A DNA stretch of 64,000 nucleotides from Salmonirosea aquatica (GCF_009296315.1 NZ_WHLY01000002.1:496001-560000); one strand, 5' to 3'. Positions 25,389 through 35,442 are shown, counted from the stretch's first letter. The notes: generated by a model from the letters alone, not told the origin. A program made the numbers and translations.

Positions 25389-27398
25389 ATGAAGCCCTGC
25401 CTCCTGTTCCTTTTTCTTCTTGTCTACCTCCCTTTTTCGCTTACGGCGCAGCCACGCAACGCCCACTACATTACCAATCAGGCGCCGTTGGTCGCTCAAC
25501 CCTACACAGCGCTGCCACTAGGCGCGATCCAGCCGCAGGGATGGCTTCGCAAAATGCTTGAAATCCAGCGCGATGGCCTCACCGGCCACCTCGACAGCAT
25601 CTACGCCGTCGTGTGCGGCCCTAGCAACGGCTGGCTTGGCGGCACCGGCGACAGCTGGGAGCGCGGTCCCTACTGGATCGACGGTCTGGTACCCCTGGCC
25701 TACATCCTGAACGATGAAAAGCTGAAAGCCAAGGCGCAGGCCTGGATGGAGTGGAGCATCAAACATCAGCGTCCCGATGGGTACTTTGGCCCCTACCCAT
25801 TCGATGCCAAAACGATGCAGCGAATACCGGGTACCCAGCAAGACGTCAGCGAAGACTGGTGGCCCAAGATGGTGATGCTGAAAGCCCTGCAACAATACTA
25901 CACCGCCACGCAGGACAAGCGGGTGCTCACTTTGATGGATAAATATTTTCGGTACCAGCTTAAAAATCTACCCGTCAATCCGCTGGGCAAGTGGACTTTC
26001 TGGGCCGAGCAGCGCGGCGGTGATAATCTGCAGATCGTCTACTGGCTTTATAACATTACCAAAGAAAGGTACCTGCTCGATCTGGCCGAACTGATTCATA
26101 AGCAAACCTTCGATTGGACCACCGTGCTGACGGACAACACCCTGCGCAAGGTCAATCCATACCCCGACCTGCATTGTGTCAATGTGGCGCAGGGCATCAA
26201 GGAGCCTCTGATTTACTACCAGCAGCATCCCGAAACCAAGTACATGCAGGCGGTAAAGGAGGGCTTGTCGGCGCTGCGGGATGTCCACGGATTTGTGAAT
26301 GGCATGTACGGCGGCGACGAAGCCATGCATGGCAACGACCCTACGCAGGGTTCGGAGCTCTGTTCGGCGGTGGAGTTTATGTACTCCTTCGAAAGTATCC
26401 TGCCCATTACGGGCGACGTATTCTATGCCGATTATCTGGAAAAAATCGCCTTTAATGTACTGCCCACGCAGCACGACGATGCCTACCTACGGAAGCAGTA
26501 TTTTCAGCAGGTCAATCAGGTGGAGGTGACCGACCAGCCCCGCAACTTTGCCGACGACCGCACCGCCCGGCTGGTGTTCGGCACCACCACAGGGTACCCC
26601 TGCTGCGTGTCCAACATGCACCAGGGGTACCCCAAGTACGTGCAAAACATGTGGTACGCTTCCGCCGACAACGGTCTGGCGGCGCTGGTGTACGGTGCCT
26701 CGGTTGTGAAGGCCCAAGTGGCCGATGGTCAGGAGGTAGTCTTTGCCGAAGAAACCAACTACCCCTTTGAAGACAAAATCCGGTTTCGCTACCAGACCGC
26801 CCAAAAAGTAAAATTCCCGCTGCATCTGCGTATTCCGGAATGGTGTAAGAATCCGGTGATTACGGTCAATGGAAAATCACAGCCCTATCAGGGAGAAAAA
26901 ATCGTAATCCTGAACCGCAGCTGGGCCCAAAATGACGTAGTTGAATTGCAACTACCCATGGAAATCCGGTTTTCGCAGTGGTACGAACGCTCGCTGGGTA
27001 TGGAGCGCGGGCCGCTGGTATATGCCCTCAAAATCGGGGAGGAATGGAAGGAAGTGAAAACCGCCGATTACCCGGATACTTTTTACGAAGTAACCGCCAC
27101 GACTCCCTGGAACTACGGCATTTCCACTAAATACGCGAATGCAGATTCTATGAAGGTAGTGGTAAGTCCGACGATAGCTGATTACCCCTGGAATTTGAAA
27201 AATGCCCCGATTTCGATTACCGTTAAGGGCCGAAGGATTCCTTTATGGGAGAAGTACCAAAATCAAACCGCCAGAATACCCTACCCTTCCTACCCCTATC
27301 TGAACCTGGGTACCCCCCTGGAAGATTTGACGCTGATTCCCTACGGCTGCACGACCCTACGGATTGCCGAGTTCCCGGTGGTCGATAAGCATCGGTAA
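25389..27398 (+). CDS. Exported GH127-type beta-L-arabinofuranosidase-like glycosidase
   Basis: The 669-residue protein has a signal peptide (CLLFLFLLVYLPFSLTAQ) and the (alpha/alpha)6-barrel of the DUF1680/GH127 clan: YTALPLGAIQPQGWLRKMLE, GDSWERGPYWIDGLVPLAYI and HQRPDGYFGP. The zinc-thiolate active site of the family can be read in GSELCSAVEFMYSFE (Cys and Glu) and GYPCCVSNMHQGYPK (the CC pair, the second region holding the nucleophilic Cys). A C-terminal beta domain follows (FPLHLRIPEWCKNPVITVNG). Known members release L-arabinofuranose from beta-linked glycans. It ends the sulfatase/GguC operon and supports an arabinose-containing substrate. Confidence 0.85.
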   Translation: MKPCLLFLFLLVYLPFSLTAQPRNAHYITNQAPLVAQPYTALPLGAIQPQGWLRKMLEIQRDGLTGHLDSIYAVVCGPSNGWLGGTGDSWERGPYWIDGLVPLAYILNDEKLKAKAQAWMEWSIKHQRPDGYFGPYPFDAKTMQRIPGTQQDVSEDWWPKMVMLKALQQYYTATQDKRVLTLMDKYFRYQLKNLPVNPLGKWTFWAEQRGGDNLQIVYWLYNITKERYLLDLAELIHKQTFDWTTVLTDNTLRKVNPYPDLHCVNVAQGIKEPLIYYQQHPETKYMQAVKEGLSALRDVHGFVNGMYGGDEAMHGNDPTQGSELCSAVEFMYSFESILPITGDVFYADYLEKIAFNVLPTQHDDAYLRKQYFQQVNQVEVTDQPRNFADDRTARLVFGTTTGYPCCVSNMHQGYPKYVQNMWYASADNGLAALVYGASVVKAQVADGQEVVFAEETNYPFEDKIRFRYQTAQKVKFPLHLRIPEWCKNPVITVNGKSQPYQGEKIVILNRSWAQNDVVELQLPMEIRFSQWYERSLGMERGPLVYALKIGEEWKEVKTADYPDTFYEVTATTPWNYGISTKYANADSMKVVVSPTIADYPWNLKNAPISITVKGRRIPLWEKYQNQTARIPYPSYPYLNLGTPLEDLTLIPYGCTTLRIAEFPVVDKHR

Positions 27399-27443
27399 AG
27401 TAGGGCACGGTACACATTTCGGTTTCCTACCGTGTCCTACTTT
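27397..27443. terminator. Bidirectional terminator between convergent genes
   Basis: Arms at 27397-27412 and 27428-27443 (AAAGTAGGGCACGGTA against TACCGTGTCCTACTTT, one mismatch) are followed by TTTTTATTT on the plus strand. It ends the glycosidase operon and the convergent sulfatase 5. Confidence 0.8.
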
Positions 27444-29030
27444 TTATTTCAATTCCAGATCCGTCGTGGCGGGTTTGAATTTATCTCCTACCGCTTGTTG
27501 CATGGCCGCTTTCATTTCTTCGAGTTTTTTGGGTTGTTCTTTGGCGATATTCTGCTTTTGGCCCTTATCCGTAGCGATGTCGTAGAGTTGGTAGTCGGCT
27601 GAATTCCCCGTTTCGATGTTCACTTCTTTCATCAGCGGTATTCCTTTGTAGGGCGGAATCAGAACATAATTGCCCTGGCGGAAGGCCAGCCGCCCCGAAG
27701 CTTCCAGCACCAGTTGGTCCCGGCCTTTTTTCGATTCTCCCAATAACGTGGCGAGCATATTCTGGCTATCGGGGGCGGGATTATTTTCTCCAACCAGTTG
27801 GGCCAGTGAAGCCGTCAAATCCAGCTGACACACCAGCGCATCGGATACCTGCGGCTTGATGTGACCGGGCCAGTAGGTAATGAAGGGTACCTTGGTCCCG
27901 GCTTCGAACAGGCTGTACTTACCGCCCCGCAGCGGCCCGGCGGGCTTGTGATTGCCAAGTTTTTCAACGGCGTCGTCATAATAGCCATCGTTCAGTACCG
28001 GTCCGTTATCGCTGCTGAAAATCACCAGGGTGTTATTGGCCAGGCCTTCCTCTTCCAGTTTTTTCATGATCTCGCCCACGCACCAGTCGGCTTCGATGAT
28101 AGCATCGCCCCGTGGCCCCATGCCCGACCTACCCACAAAACGTGGATGGGGTACCCTGGGTACGTGCGGCTGTTGCAGCGCGTAGTACATAAAGAAAGGC
28201 TTACCGGTTTTTTTGGGGTTGTTGTCGTCTATAAAAGCCTTGGCTTTGCCCAGAAACACATCGGCCATGTCCTCGTCGTGCCACATGGCCGACTTGCCGC
28301 CCTTCTGGAATCCAATGCGCGGGATGCCGTTGTGCACCGACTGGTTATGTCCGTGATGCCACTTCTGCTTGGTCATCAGCTCAGGGTTTGAGATCGCAGT
28401 CGGCAATCCTTCAAAGTTTTGCTTGTAGCTCACAAACAGCGGGTCATCCTTGGAAAGCCCCACCACACGCCGGTTTTCGATGTACACTGTGGGGGTACGG
28501 TCCGTGGTGGCGGCCATGATGTAGGAATAGTCGAACCCTACGTCGTTGGTATTCTGCTGAATATCCTGATTCCAGTCCACGCTGCCGTTGCCCAAGCCCA
28601 AGTGCCACTTGCCCACGATGGCGGTGCGGTAGCCTGCTTTCCGGAGCATTTTGGGTAGCGTCACCAGGCTGGTATCGATCAGCAGAGGTGCATCGCCGGG
28701 CAGGATGCGGGCATCGTCGTTGCGCCAGGGATAGATACCCGTCAGCAGGCCGTAGCGGCTGGGCGTACAGGTAGCCGAGGTAGCGTAGCCATTGGTGAAG
28801 CGCACACCGCCGCTGGCGAGTTTGTCGATGTTGGGGGTTTTCAGGGTCGTCTGTCCATAGGCGCTCACATCCCCGTATCCCAGGTCATCGAAGTAAATGA
28901 CGAGGATATTGGGGGCCGCCCCACCGGATTTGGTCTCGCCTGATTGGGTACTTCGTGACTGGGTTTTAGAACAGGAAACCGACACGCAGCAGAGTACGCC
29001 AAGGGTAAAAATGGTAAGCAGATAACGCAT
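27444..29030 (-). CDS. Lipoprotein sulfatase 5
   Basis: The 528-residue S1 sulfatase has a lipoprotein signal with Cys20 (LGVLCCVSVSC) followed by a Ser/Thr-rich linker, so it is probably anchored in a membrane rather than free. VIYFDDLGYGDVSAYG, CTPSR (Cys88), VGKWHLGLG and FSSDNGPVLNDGYYDDAVEK are the active-site segments. The C-terminal ends with a helix-rich tail (KQNIAKEQPKKLEEMKAAMQ). It faces the GH127 operon convergently; its own promoter region is the AT-rich stretch beyond 29030. Confidence 0.9.
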   Translation of the reverse strand: MRYLLTIFTLGVLCCVSVSCSKTQSRSTQSGETKSGGAAPNILVIYFDDLGYGDVSAYGQTTLKTPNIDKLASGGVRFTNGYATSATCTPSRYGLLTGIYPWRNDDARILPGDAPLLIDTSLVTLPKMLRKAGYRTAIVGKWHLGLGNGSVDWNQDIQQNTNDVGFDYSYIMAATTDRTPTVYIENRRVVGLSKDDPLFVSYKQNFEGLPTAISNPELMTKQKWHHGHNQSVHNGIPRIGFQKGGKSAMWHDEDMADVFLGKAKAFIDDNNPKKTGKPFFMYYALQQPHVPRVPHPRFVGRSGMGPRGDAIIEADWCVGEIMKKLEEEGLANNTLVIFSSDNGPVLNDGYYDDAVEKLGNHKPAGPLRGGKYSLFEAGTKVPFITYWPGHIKPQVSDALVCQLDLTASLAQLVGENNPAPDSQNMLATLLGESKKGRDQLVLEASGRLAFRQGNYVLIPPYKGIPLMKEVNIETGNSADYQLYDIATDKGQKQNIAKEQPKKLEEMKAAMQQAVGDKFKPATTDLELK

Positions 29031-29393
29031 GGATTCGGGATAGATGCTTGGATTGAAATTGATTCATCAGGGTAACAAAGGCCCGGAAAGCAGAAATTTC
29101 CTATTGGACAGTGAAAAATATCCGGCTTTACTCTGCTCGGCGCTTGATGTAGTCGGTATATGTAGGGTACCTTGGACTTCTATGAGCAATCAATGGTTCG
29201 GTTAATTTCAGAGCCTGCCTGATGCGTGCATCGGGTACATGGGGTAGCTTGTAATCAGAAAAATTTTTGTGATTGTAGCTTCGCACACAAGAATTATATC
29301 CTAAATTCCATACATTATAATTAGCGTAAAAACTAAGATAAAAATATCTCATATTTACATGTATGAGAATATATAAAAAATCTGAATTCAAAA
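29031..29393. other. AT-rich spacer with no confident gene
   Basis: This 363-base stretch separates divergent sulfatase 5 and a fatty-acid hydroxylase gene. It becomes strongly AT-rich from about 29260 onward, unlike the flanking GC-rich sulfatase genes. An 87-codon minus-strand frame (29128-29391) has a second half that reads like a protein tail (LPHVPDARIRQALKLTEPLI), but no family is recognised; it could be the remnant of a decayed gene. Confidence 0.45.
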
Positions 29394-30143
29394 ATGATAG
29401 AAATATTAAAGTATAAAAACTATTTTGAGATTACTATAATTAGTGTTCTCCTAAATGCAATAATTTTATTAATTTCTGTTTTTGTATATCATTTATTATC
29501 GAAAACTCTGGTAAAGCAAAAATTCAGAGAAGCATCATACCCGATTTATAAAAAAGACATTATCTTATTAGTAGTGGTTTTACTTTGTAATGCTATTATA
29601 TTCATAATAGGCGTCATATTATGGAAAAATGAGTATATTATACTTCATGAAAATGCAACTTTTTTAGACATTGCTTTGAAAACCATATTGCTGATTTTTT
29701 GTATGGATTTTCTAATGTATTTTTTTCACCGATTAATGCATTCAAAAATCTTGTTTCCATTGGTGCATAAAAGGCATCATGAACACGATTCAACCAATTC
29801 AATCAGTCTTTTCGTACTTCATCCTATTGAAGCAATTGGGTTCGGAATGTTGATTATAGCACTTCTTTACGTCTTTCATTTTCCTCCGGAGAGTATAGCC
29901 ATATATCTTTCTATAAATCTATTGTGGGGTACAATTGCGCATCTTAATGTGGAAGTTCTACCAAAAAAAATATCACATCTATTTTTAATCAATACCTTAG
30001 GTACGGCAAAATTTCATAACATTCATCATCAAAATATAAATTATAATTTTGGATTTTACACCTTAGTTTGGGATAAATTGTTCAATACTTTAAGAATATA
30101 TCCTTTGGATAATGAAGAAGAGAAAAGTACATCGTTCTACTAA
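29394..30143 (+). CDS. Fatty-acid hydroxylase / sterol desaturase family membrane protein
   Basis: The 249-residue protein has four or five hydrophobic segments and the three His clusters of the FA_hydroxylase superfamily: HRLMH, HKRHHEHDS and HNIHHQN, which bind a di-iron centre. Typical reactions are hydroxylation or desaturation of lipids or carotenoids. The gene is strikingly AT-rich (long A and T runs, AT-ending codons) in a GC-rich region, and lacks GGTACC, so recent acquisition is likely. Start at ATG 29394. It precedes the FG-GAP gene but with 149 bases between; no functional link is evident. Confidence 0.82.
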   Translation: MIEILKYKNYFEITIISVLLNAIILLISVFVYHLLSKTLVKQKFREASYPIYKKDIILLVVVLLCNAIIFIIGVILWKNEYIILHENATFLDIALKTILLIFCMDFLMYFFHRLMHSKILFPLVHKRHHEHDSTNSISLFVLHPIEAIGFGMLIIALLYVFHFPPESIAIYLSINLLWGTIAHLNVEVLPKKISHLFLINTLGTAKFHNIHHQNINYNFGFYTLVWDKLFNTLRIYPLDNEEEKSTSFY

Positions 30144-30292
30144 GCCAAAAAATTGGACATTCTAACTTAGTGTATTTGCAATGCGCATTAATTTACTGCC
30201 CTACGGTTGGTAGCAATAAACTCAAAAATAGTCTATATATAGAAAAGGAATGTTTCTTGCTAACCCTTGTAGGACCGCATCTAATTTGTATT

Positions 30293-32002
30293 ATGAAGCA
30301 CATCATTATCCTACCCCTGTTTTTCATTCTCCTCTTACCCCATGCCCACGCGCAGAGCCTTTTGCCAGTTCCGGCATCATCTTTTCTAGACGAGATACCC
30401 AAAGGAAATACGATTACCACGGCTGCCGAGCAGCGGGTACCCTGGCTGTTTAATAACACTGGAATCAAGCTCAATTCAGCCACGAACCTGATGACGCAGG
30501 TGAACGTAGAAAATGAAGGTACCTATCATCTTTATGTGAGAAGCGGCGGCGAAAAAGGTTCGTTCAAAGTGGCCGTAAACGATCAGGTAACGGCTGGTAT
30601 TTTTGGGAGCGCACCCTGGGGCTGGAAAGAAGGGGGTACCTTCCGCCTGCATCAGGGACTGAACTACCTAAAAATCACCCGCATCCTGCCGGGGGCTGTA
30701 TTTGATGTACTGGTGCTGAGTGAGGTACCTACCCTGAACGAAGAAAAGGTACGTACCCTGCAACTGAACCCCGATGTAAAACTGCTAAAGGAATATAAAA
30801 TCCCCCGATCCAACGCAGTGAAATTTGGTGATGTCAACGGCGACGGGCAAACCGATTTTCTGGTGCTGGAACCCGATTTTTCGGCGCATGTCTATGACCA
30901 CAGCGGCCAGGAACTCTGGCAATGGAAAGCGCCGGAAGAGTACACCAAAGAGCGTTCGGAGTTTGAAGCACCGGGGGTACTGTGGGATTTTGACGGTGAT
31001 GGCAAGGCCGAAGTAATGCATTGGCGCATGGTGGAAGGAAAAGAACTACTGGTCATGGCCAACGGCGCAACCGGCCGCGTAAAAAAGCAAACTGACTGGC
31101 CCACCCAACCCCTGCCGCATGTGTACAACAATTTTCGCCTGGCCATCGCCAAGCTGACCCAAGGTATTCCCAACGAACTGGCCGTCTTTACCGATTACGG
31201 GGGTACCATGCATGTAAGCGCCTACAATGCCGATTTGCAACAACTGTGGATACACACCGAACATCGGAAGAAAGACAACCTCGGGCACTACATCTACCCG
31301 GCGGACCTGAACAACGATGGGATAGACGAAGTGCTGGTAGGTTCGTTGTTGCTCGATGCCAATGGAAAAGAAATCTGGAACCGCTTTGACCTGCTCCCCG
31401 ATAACCACGACCACGCCGACAGCTACAAGTTTGGCGATCTGAACGGGGATGGTAAAATGGATATCGTGACCGCCAATAGCGAAACCGGTATTTTTATCTA
31501 CGAAGCTATGACGGGCAAAATCATCTGGCAGCAGGTAGCCGAACACACTCAGCAAATACAGGTAGGTAATTTCCTGAAAAATACGCCCATCCCGCAAGTG
31601 GTAGCCGGTGGCAGAGTGTACGGCAACCGTCAGATCGGCGAACCGTACTTATCCAGCCAGCTTTATTGGTTCGACAATACGGGTATTTTACTCAGCAAAT
31701 GGCCGGGACAGCCCATCAATGGCAATCCTGATTTTGTGAAAGGCGACTGGCGGGGCGATGGCCAGGAAGAACTTTTCTGGTACAAATTCCGCCTCAATGA
31801 TCGGGGCAAGGGGGAACTCTATTTTCCTGATCCGGTCTTTCACCAGTTTGATTTTATGGGTAAAGGGGCCGAAGAGGTGATCACCTTGAGCAATGGCTTC
31901 CTGCGGGTATACGGCAGCGCCACGGCGAAGCATACCAACAAAGATCGTAAGAGGAACAAGCTGTACCTGAAAAACAATGTGGTGAACCATACACATTATT
32001 GA
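30293..32002 (+). CDS. Secreted FG-GAP / VCBS repeat protein
   Basis: The ATG at 30293 puts a classical signal peptide first (IIILPLFFILLLPHAHAQ); the open frame from 30170 is rejected. Residues 20-140 look like a carbohydrate-binding-type beta-sandwich (TYHLYVRSGGEKGSFKVAVN). The rest is a beta-propeller with Ca-binding loops DVNGDGQTD, DFDGDGKAE, DLNNDGIDE and DLNGDGKMD at intervals of 50-90 residues. Rhamnogalacturonan-lyase-like and integrin-like propellers share this layout, but I see no catalytic signature. Proximity to the sulfatase cluster suggests glycan binding; that is inference. Confidence 0.75.
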   Translation: MKHIIILPLFFILLLPHAHAQSLLPVPASSFLDEIPKGNTITTAAEQRVPWLFNNTGIKLNSATNLMTQVNVENEGTYHLYVRSGGEKGSFKVAVNDQVTAGIFGSAPWGWKEGGTFRLHQGLNYLKITRILPGAVFDVLVLSEVPTLNEEKVRTLQLNPDVKLLKEYKIPRSNAVKFGDVNGDGQTDFLVLEPDFSAHVYDHSGQELWQWKAPEEYTKERSEFEAPGVLWDFDGDGKAEVMHWRMVEGKELLVMANGATGRVKKQTDWPTQPLPHVYNNFRLAIAKLTQGIPNELAVFTDYGGTMHVSAYNADLQQLWIHTEHRKKDNLGHYIYPADLNNDGIDEVLVGSLLLDANGKEIWNRFDLLPDNHDHADSYKFGDLNGDGKMDIVTANSETGIFIYEAMTGKIIWQQVAEHTQQIQVGNFLKNTPIPQVVAGGRVYGNRQIGEPYLSSQLYWFDNTGILLSKWPGQPINGNPDFVKGDWRGDGQEELFWYKFRLNDRGKGELYFPDPVFHQFDFMGKGAEEVITLSNGFLRVYGSATAKHTNKDRKRNKLYLKNNVVNHTHY

Positions 32003-32047
32003 ATGGAACTCATACGAGGTCATAAATTCTGAACTCCCTAAAACTAA

Positions 32048-32077
32048 CAAAGGTACCCCGCGTGCGGGGTACCTTTG
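32048..32077. terminator. Hairpin built around GGTACC
   Basis: The arms CAAAGGTACCCCGC and GCGGGGTACCTTTG are perfectly complementary around a 2-base loop. It lies between the convergent FG-GAP and catalase genes and includes two GGTACC hexamers, one per arm. No long U-tract follows, so it is a terminator or a small palindromic repeat. Confidence 0.65.
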
Positions 32078-32098
32078 CATAAAGCTAGCTAGTATTTT

Positions 32099-34216
32099 CT
32101 AAACCAACGACTTCTCCCGGCTCCAGAACCGGTGCTTGCCGATGGCCTCGATGAATTGCTGAGGTACATCGTCAGAGTTTTGTCCTGAAATAACCCCTTC
32201 GCTGTCCAGCAGTCCGTCGGCCCCCATCTTTTCCGTAGCTTTCAGGAAATCAACTCCCTCGCCACTCGCGGCAATCGGCTTGCAGTGCATGAAGGCCTCG
32301 CGCACAAACCGAACTGCATCAGGCTCTTGTTTCAGCGTATCGACGCTCGACTGGCCGCCGGGTACGTACACGGCGTCGTAGAGTACCGAAGCTTCGGTCT
32401 GTAAACTACCATCTATTTTCATCGCCTCGCCGGAGTCAGGTTTCAGCATACCCAAATGGGGAGCCACCAATTTGACCATGGCCCCTTCGGCCATGAGCGC
32501 TTCTTTCATTGCGGTCAATTGCGCGCCACTGGCCCCATCGGCAGCCAGAATCGCAATTTGCCGGGTTTTGATGCCCTTGTTCTGCGGCTTGTCCATACTG
32601 AGTGCTTCCGAGCTACCGACATCCGACTTCGCGGGTTCCGACTGGTAGTCGGCCGGATCGGCGTCTGCCGGTACGCCCAGGTTGAGCTGCACATCTTTGG
32701 CCGAAGGTACCTGCAAGCCCAGGCCATTTCCCACCAGGACGGCCAGCTTTTGATCGACCTGAGCCAGCTGAATCAGCATCCGTTTCCGGATTTCTTCCAT
32801 TTTTACTTTGCCCAACTCAAAACGCAGCGCTTTGACGATGTGCGTTTTTTCGGTGTCCGTCATGCTATTCCAGAATAGCAGAGCCTGGCTGTAATGGTCG
32901 ATGAAGCTCTTGCTACGAGCCCGTACTTTCTGCCCATCGACCCGCTCGGCGTAGCTCGTAAATCCGCTCATATCCTGTCCGGCCTGGAAGGGACAGCCCT
33001 TCGCGATGGTATTGGGACTGTAGCTAGTCTGGCCTTTGTTAATCTCCTGCCGCATGTGCCCATCGCGCTGATTGTTATGCACGGGAGCTACGGAACGGTT
33101 GATTGGAATTTCGTGAAAATTCGGGCCACCCAGGCGTTTCAGCTGGGTATCGGTATAAGAGAACAACCTACCCTGTAGCAGCGGATCGTTGGTAAAATCC
33201 AGCCCCGGTACCAGATGCCCCAGGTGAAAAGCTACCTGCTCGGTTTCGGCAAAGTAGTTGTCGGGGTTTCGGTTGAGCGTCATTTTGCCCAGTTTGGTCA
33301 CAGGCACCAATTCCTCGGGGATAATTTTGGTCGCATCCAGAAGGTCGAAGTCAAACTTGTGTTCGTCTTCTTCCTCTACAATCTGTACGCCGAGCTCCCA
33401 TTCGGGAAAGTCGCCGTTTTCGATCGAATCCCAGAGGTCGCGACGGTGAAAGTCGGGATCGCGTCCCGATATCAACTGCGCTTCATCCCAAACGACCGAA
33501 TGTACCCCCAGCATGGGTTTCCAATGGAATTTTACAAACCGCGCTTTGCCTTCCTTATTGATGAACCGGAAAGTATGCACACCAAAACCTTCCATCATTC
33601 GTAAACTCCGGGGAATAGCACGGTCAGACATGACCCACATGATCATGTGCATGGATTCGGGCGTGATGGAAATAAAGTCCCAAAAGGTATCATGCGCCGA
33701 AGCAGCCTGCGGAATTTCGTTATTGGGTTCGGGCTTGACGGCATGAATCAAGTCCGGAAACTTTATTGCGTCCTGAATAAAAAAGACCGGCATATTGTTG
33801 CCCACCAGATCGAATACCCCTTCCTGGGTGTAGAACTTGACGGCGAAGCCACGCACATCGCGGGCCAGGTCGGTAGATCCCCGCGAACCAGCCACCGTAG
33901 AAAAACGGGTAAATACCGGGGTCTTAACGCCCGGTTGTAAGAAATGAGCCTTTGTAAACTCAGAATTGGAGTCGTAGGCTTCAAAAATACCGTGGGCCGC
34001 CGCACCCCGGGCGTGAACTACCCGCTCGGGGATACGTTCGTGGTCAAAGTGGGTAATCTTTTCGCGGAGAATAAAATCTTCCAACAGCGAAGGGCCCCGG
34101 TCGCCTGCCTTCAAGGAATTCTGATCGTCACTGACTCGCAGCCCTTGGTTAGTGGTCAAAAACTGGTCGATACTGTCTTCACGATTTTTGTCCAACTCTT
34201 TCAGCTTTTCATTCAT
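32099..34216 (-). CDS. katE: Large-subunit catalase (HPII type)
   Basis: From the ATG at 34216 (MNEKLKELDK) the protein is 705 residues, the size of clade 2 catalases. The core has the active-site His in RVVHARGAAAHGIFEAYD, the conserved Asn/haem-pocket region FDLVGNNMPVFFIQDAIKFP and the proximal haem Tyr in LFSYTDTQLKRLG. The last 150 residues form the flavodoxin-like class I GATase domain characteristic of HPII (KTRQIAILAADGASGAQLTA, DAVYVPGGQSSVDTL). It decomposes hydrogen peroxide in the cytoplasm. It is a single gene. The upstream open frame to 34297 is not family-like. Confidence 0.93.
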   Translation of the reverse strand: MNEKLKELDKNREDSIDQFLTTNQGLRVSDDQNSLKAGDRGPSLLEDFILREKITHFDHERIPERVVHARGAAAHGIFEAYDSNSEFTKAHFLQPGVKTPVFTRFSTVAGSRGSTDLARDVRGFAVKFYTQEGVFDLVGNNMPVFFIQDAIKFPDLIHAVKPEPNNEIPQAASAHDTFWDFISITPESMHMIMWVMSDRAIPRSLRMMEGFGVHTFRFINKEGKARFVKFHWKPMLGVHSVVWDEAQLISGRDPDFHRRDLWDSIENGDFPEWELGVQIVEEEDEHKFDFDLLDATKIIPEELVPVTKLGKMTLNRNPDNYFAETEQVAFHLGHLVPGLDFTNDPLLQGRLFSYTDTQLKRLGGPNFHEIPINRSVAPVHNNQRDGHMRQEINKGQTSYSPNTIAKGCPFQAGQDMSGFTSYAERVDGQKVRARSKSFIDHYSQALLFWNSMTDTEKTHIVKALRFELGKVKMEEIRKRMLIQLAQVDQKLAVLVGNGLGLQVPSAKDVQLNLGVPADADPADYQSEPAKSDVGSSEALSMDKPQNKGIKTRQIAILAADGASGAQLTAMKEALMAEGAMVKLVAPHLGMLKPDSGEAMKIDGSLQTEASVLYDAVYVPGGQSSVDTLKQEPDAVRFVREAFMHCKPIAASGEGVDFLKATEKMGADGLLDSEGVISGQNSDDVPQQFIEAIGKHRFWSREKSLV

Positions 34217-34525
34217 AATGGTTTGGAAATTAGTTAGTAAGGAATGGGATAGTAATAACTTGCTCAGGTACCAAACCGGGTACCCGGGAAAGGTCATCTT
34301 TCAGTGCCTGAGGAACCATGTTCGTCAGGCACTACGAAGTGGTATACCTCACAGCAGAAAATTTCGTGCCGGGTTCAAGGTACCTTGAGTCTACGTACAA
34401 GTGCCACGACAACTAGAAGCATGCTGACCTGCATTTGAGAAGGGAACTCATTAAAGCCCCGCACCTACCCTTCATTCACATAAAATAGCCGGAAATTTGG
34501 AGGGGAACACTTCCAATCAATTGCT

Positions 34526-35404
34526 TTACAGCAGTATAATCACCACAGACCCGGCAATCATGAGGATCGAACCGGCCAGCTTTTTCCGCATGTCTCCCTC
34601 CTGAAAGATTCGGTACCCGAGCAGCACACTTACCAGCGTCGAAAGCTGAAACAACGACAAGGCATAACCTACCGCCATATGCGCGAAGGCGTAGTTGGTG
34701 GTCAGCTGCATGGTACCCATGCAAACAAGCAGATAAAGGTACGTACCAAAATCGCGGCGTTCGACTCTGGCTACTTCCTTTCTGATATCCAGCCGGTAAA
34801 CAAACAGAAGCAGCAATGAAAAAGCCGCTCCAAAAAAACACCAGCTCATGAAAGCGAGGAGGGTGGATGACGCCAGAATGATTTTCTTGACAAAAACCGC
34901 CTCAATGGCCGTAAGTACCATAGCCCACAAACGGTACTGGATTTCCGGCTTTTGCAAAAGTTTCCCCGGGAATTTTTCCGGCGTGGTATCGAGCACAAAA
35001 TAGCTGCCGCAGATAATCAGCGTGATCCCCAGTATGCCCCACCGATTAGGAATTTCCCCGAGTAGGAAAATCCCGAAAAGTACCCCAATCACCGATTTAT
35101 AGGAATTGATCGGCCCCAGGACCGAAAGGTCGCCCCGTTGCAGCGCCCTGACCAGAAAACCGTTGCCCAGCGCTCCCGCCATTCCGCCCAGCACCGAGTA
35201 CATCCAGAACTGCGTCGGCAATCCGTCCCATTTCGTGTTGAAGGCCATGGCAAAGCACACACAAGACAATAGTGCGTACGTCAGGAAATTGACGAGCAGG
35301 GGATGGGTACCCCGTACGGTGAGTTGCTTTTGGAAGACATTCTCGGCAGGGTTGGCAATAATCCTTAAAAAAACAGCCAGTGCAGTCAGTAGGGTCTCGG
35401 CCAA
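34526..35404 (-). CDS. EamA-family (DMT) transporter
   Basis: The 292-residue protein has about ten hydrophobic segments in two homologous halves, as in EamA/DMT exporters: for example MYSVLGGMAGALGNGFLV, GILGITLIICGSYFVL, LLAFMSWCFFGAAFSLLLLF and the last ILMIAGSVVIILL. The motif GPINSYKSVIGVLFGIFLLG is typical of the family. Probable role is metabolite export across the inner membrane. Substrate unknown. It lies between katE and the GH63-like gene on the same strand, 38 bases after the latter's stop, so they may be co-transcribed. Confidence 0.83.
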   Translation of the reverse strand: MAETLLTALAVFLRIIANPAENVFQKQLTVRGTHPLLVNFLTYALLSCVCFAMAFNTKWDGLPTQFWMYSVLGGMAGALGNGFLVRALQRGDLSVLGPINSYKSVIGVLFGIFLLGEIPNRWGILGITLIICGSYFVLDTTPEKFPGKLLQKPEIQYRLWAMVLTAIEAVFVKKIILASSTLLAFMSWCFFGAAFSLLLLFVYRLDIRKEVARVERRDFGTYLYLLVCMGTMQLTTNYAFAHMAVGYALSLFQLSTLVSVLLGYRIFQEGDMRKKLAGSILMIAGSVVIILL

Positions 35405-35442
35405 AGTAGGTCAGGTCAATCGTTATTTTTTACGAAAGTACC

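Noticed and set aside
29128-29391. 87-codon minus-strand frame with a protein-like second half
   Set aside because: The first half is low-complexity Tyr/Asn-rich AT DNA and no family is recognised; kept only as a possible gene remnant in the spacer note.
30170-30292. N-terminal extension of the FG-GAP protein
   Set aside because: The ATG at 30293 is followed at once by a classical signal peptide, which the extension would bury.
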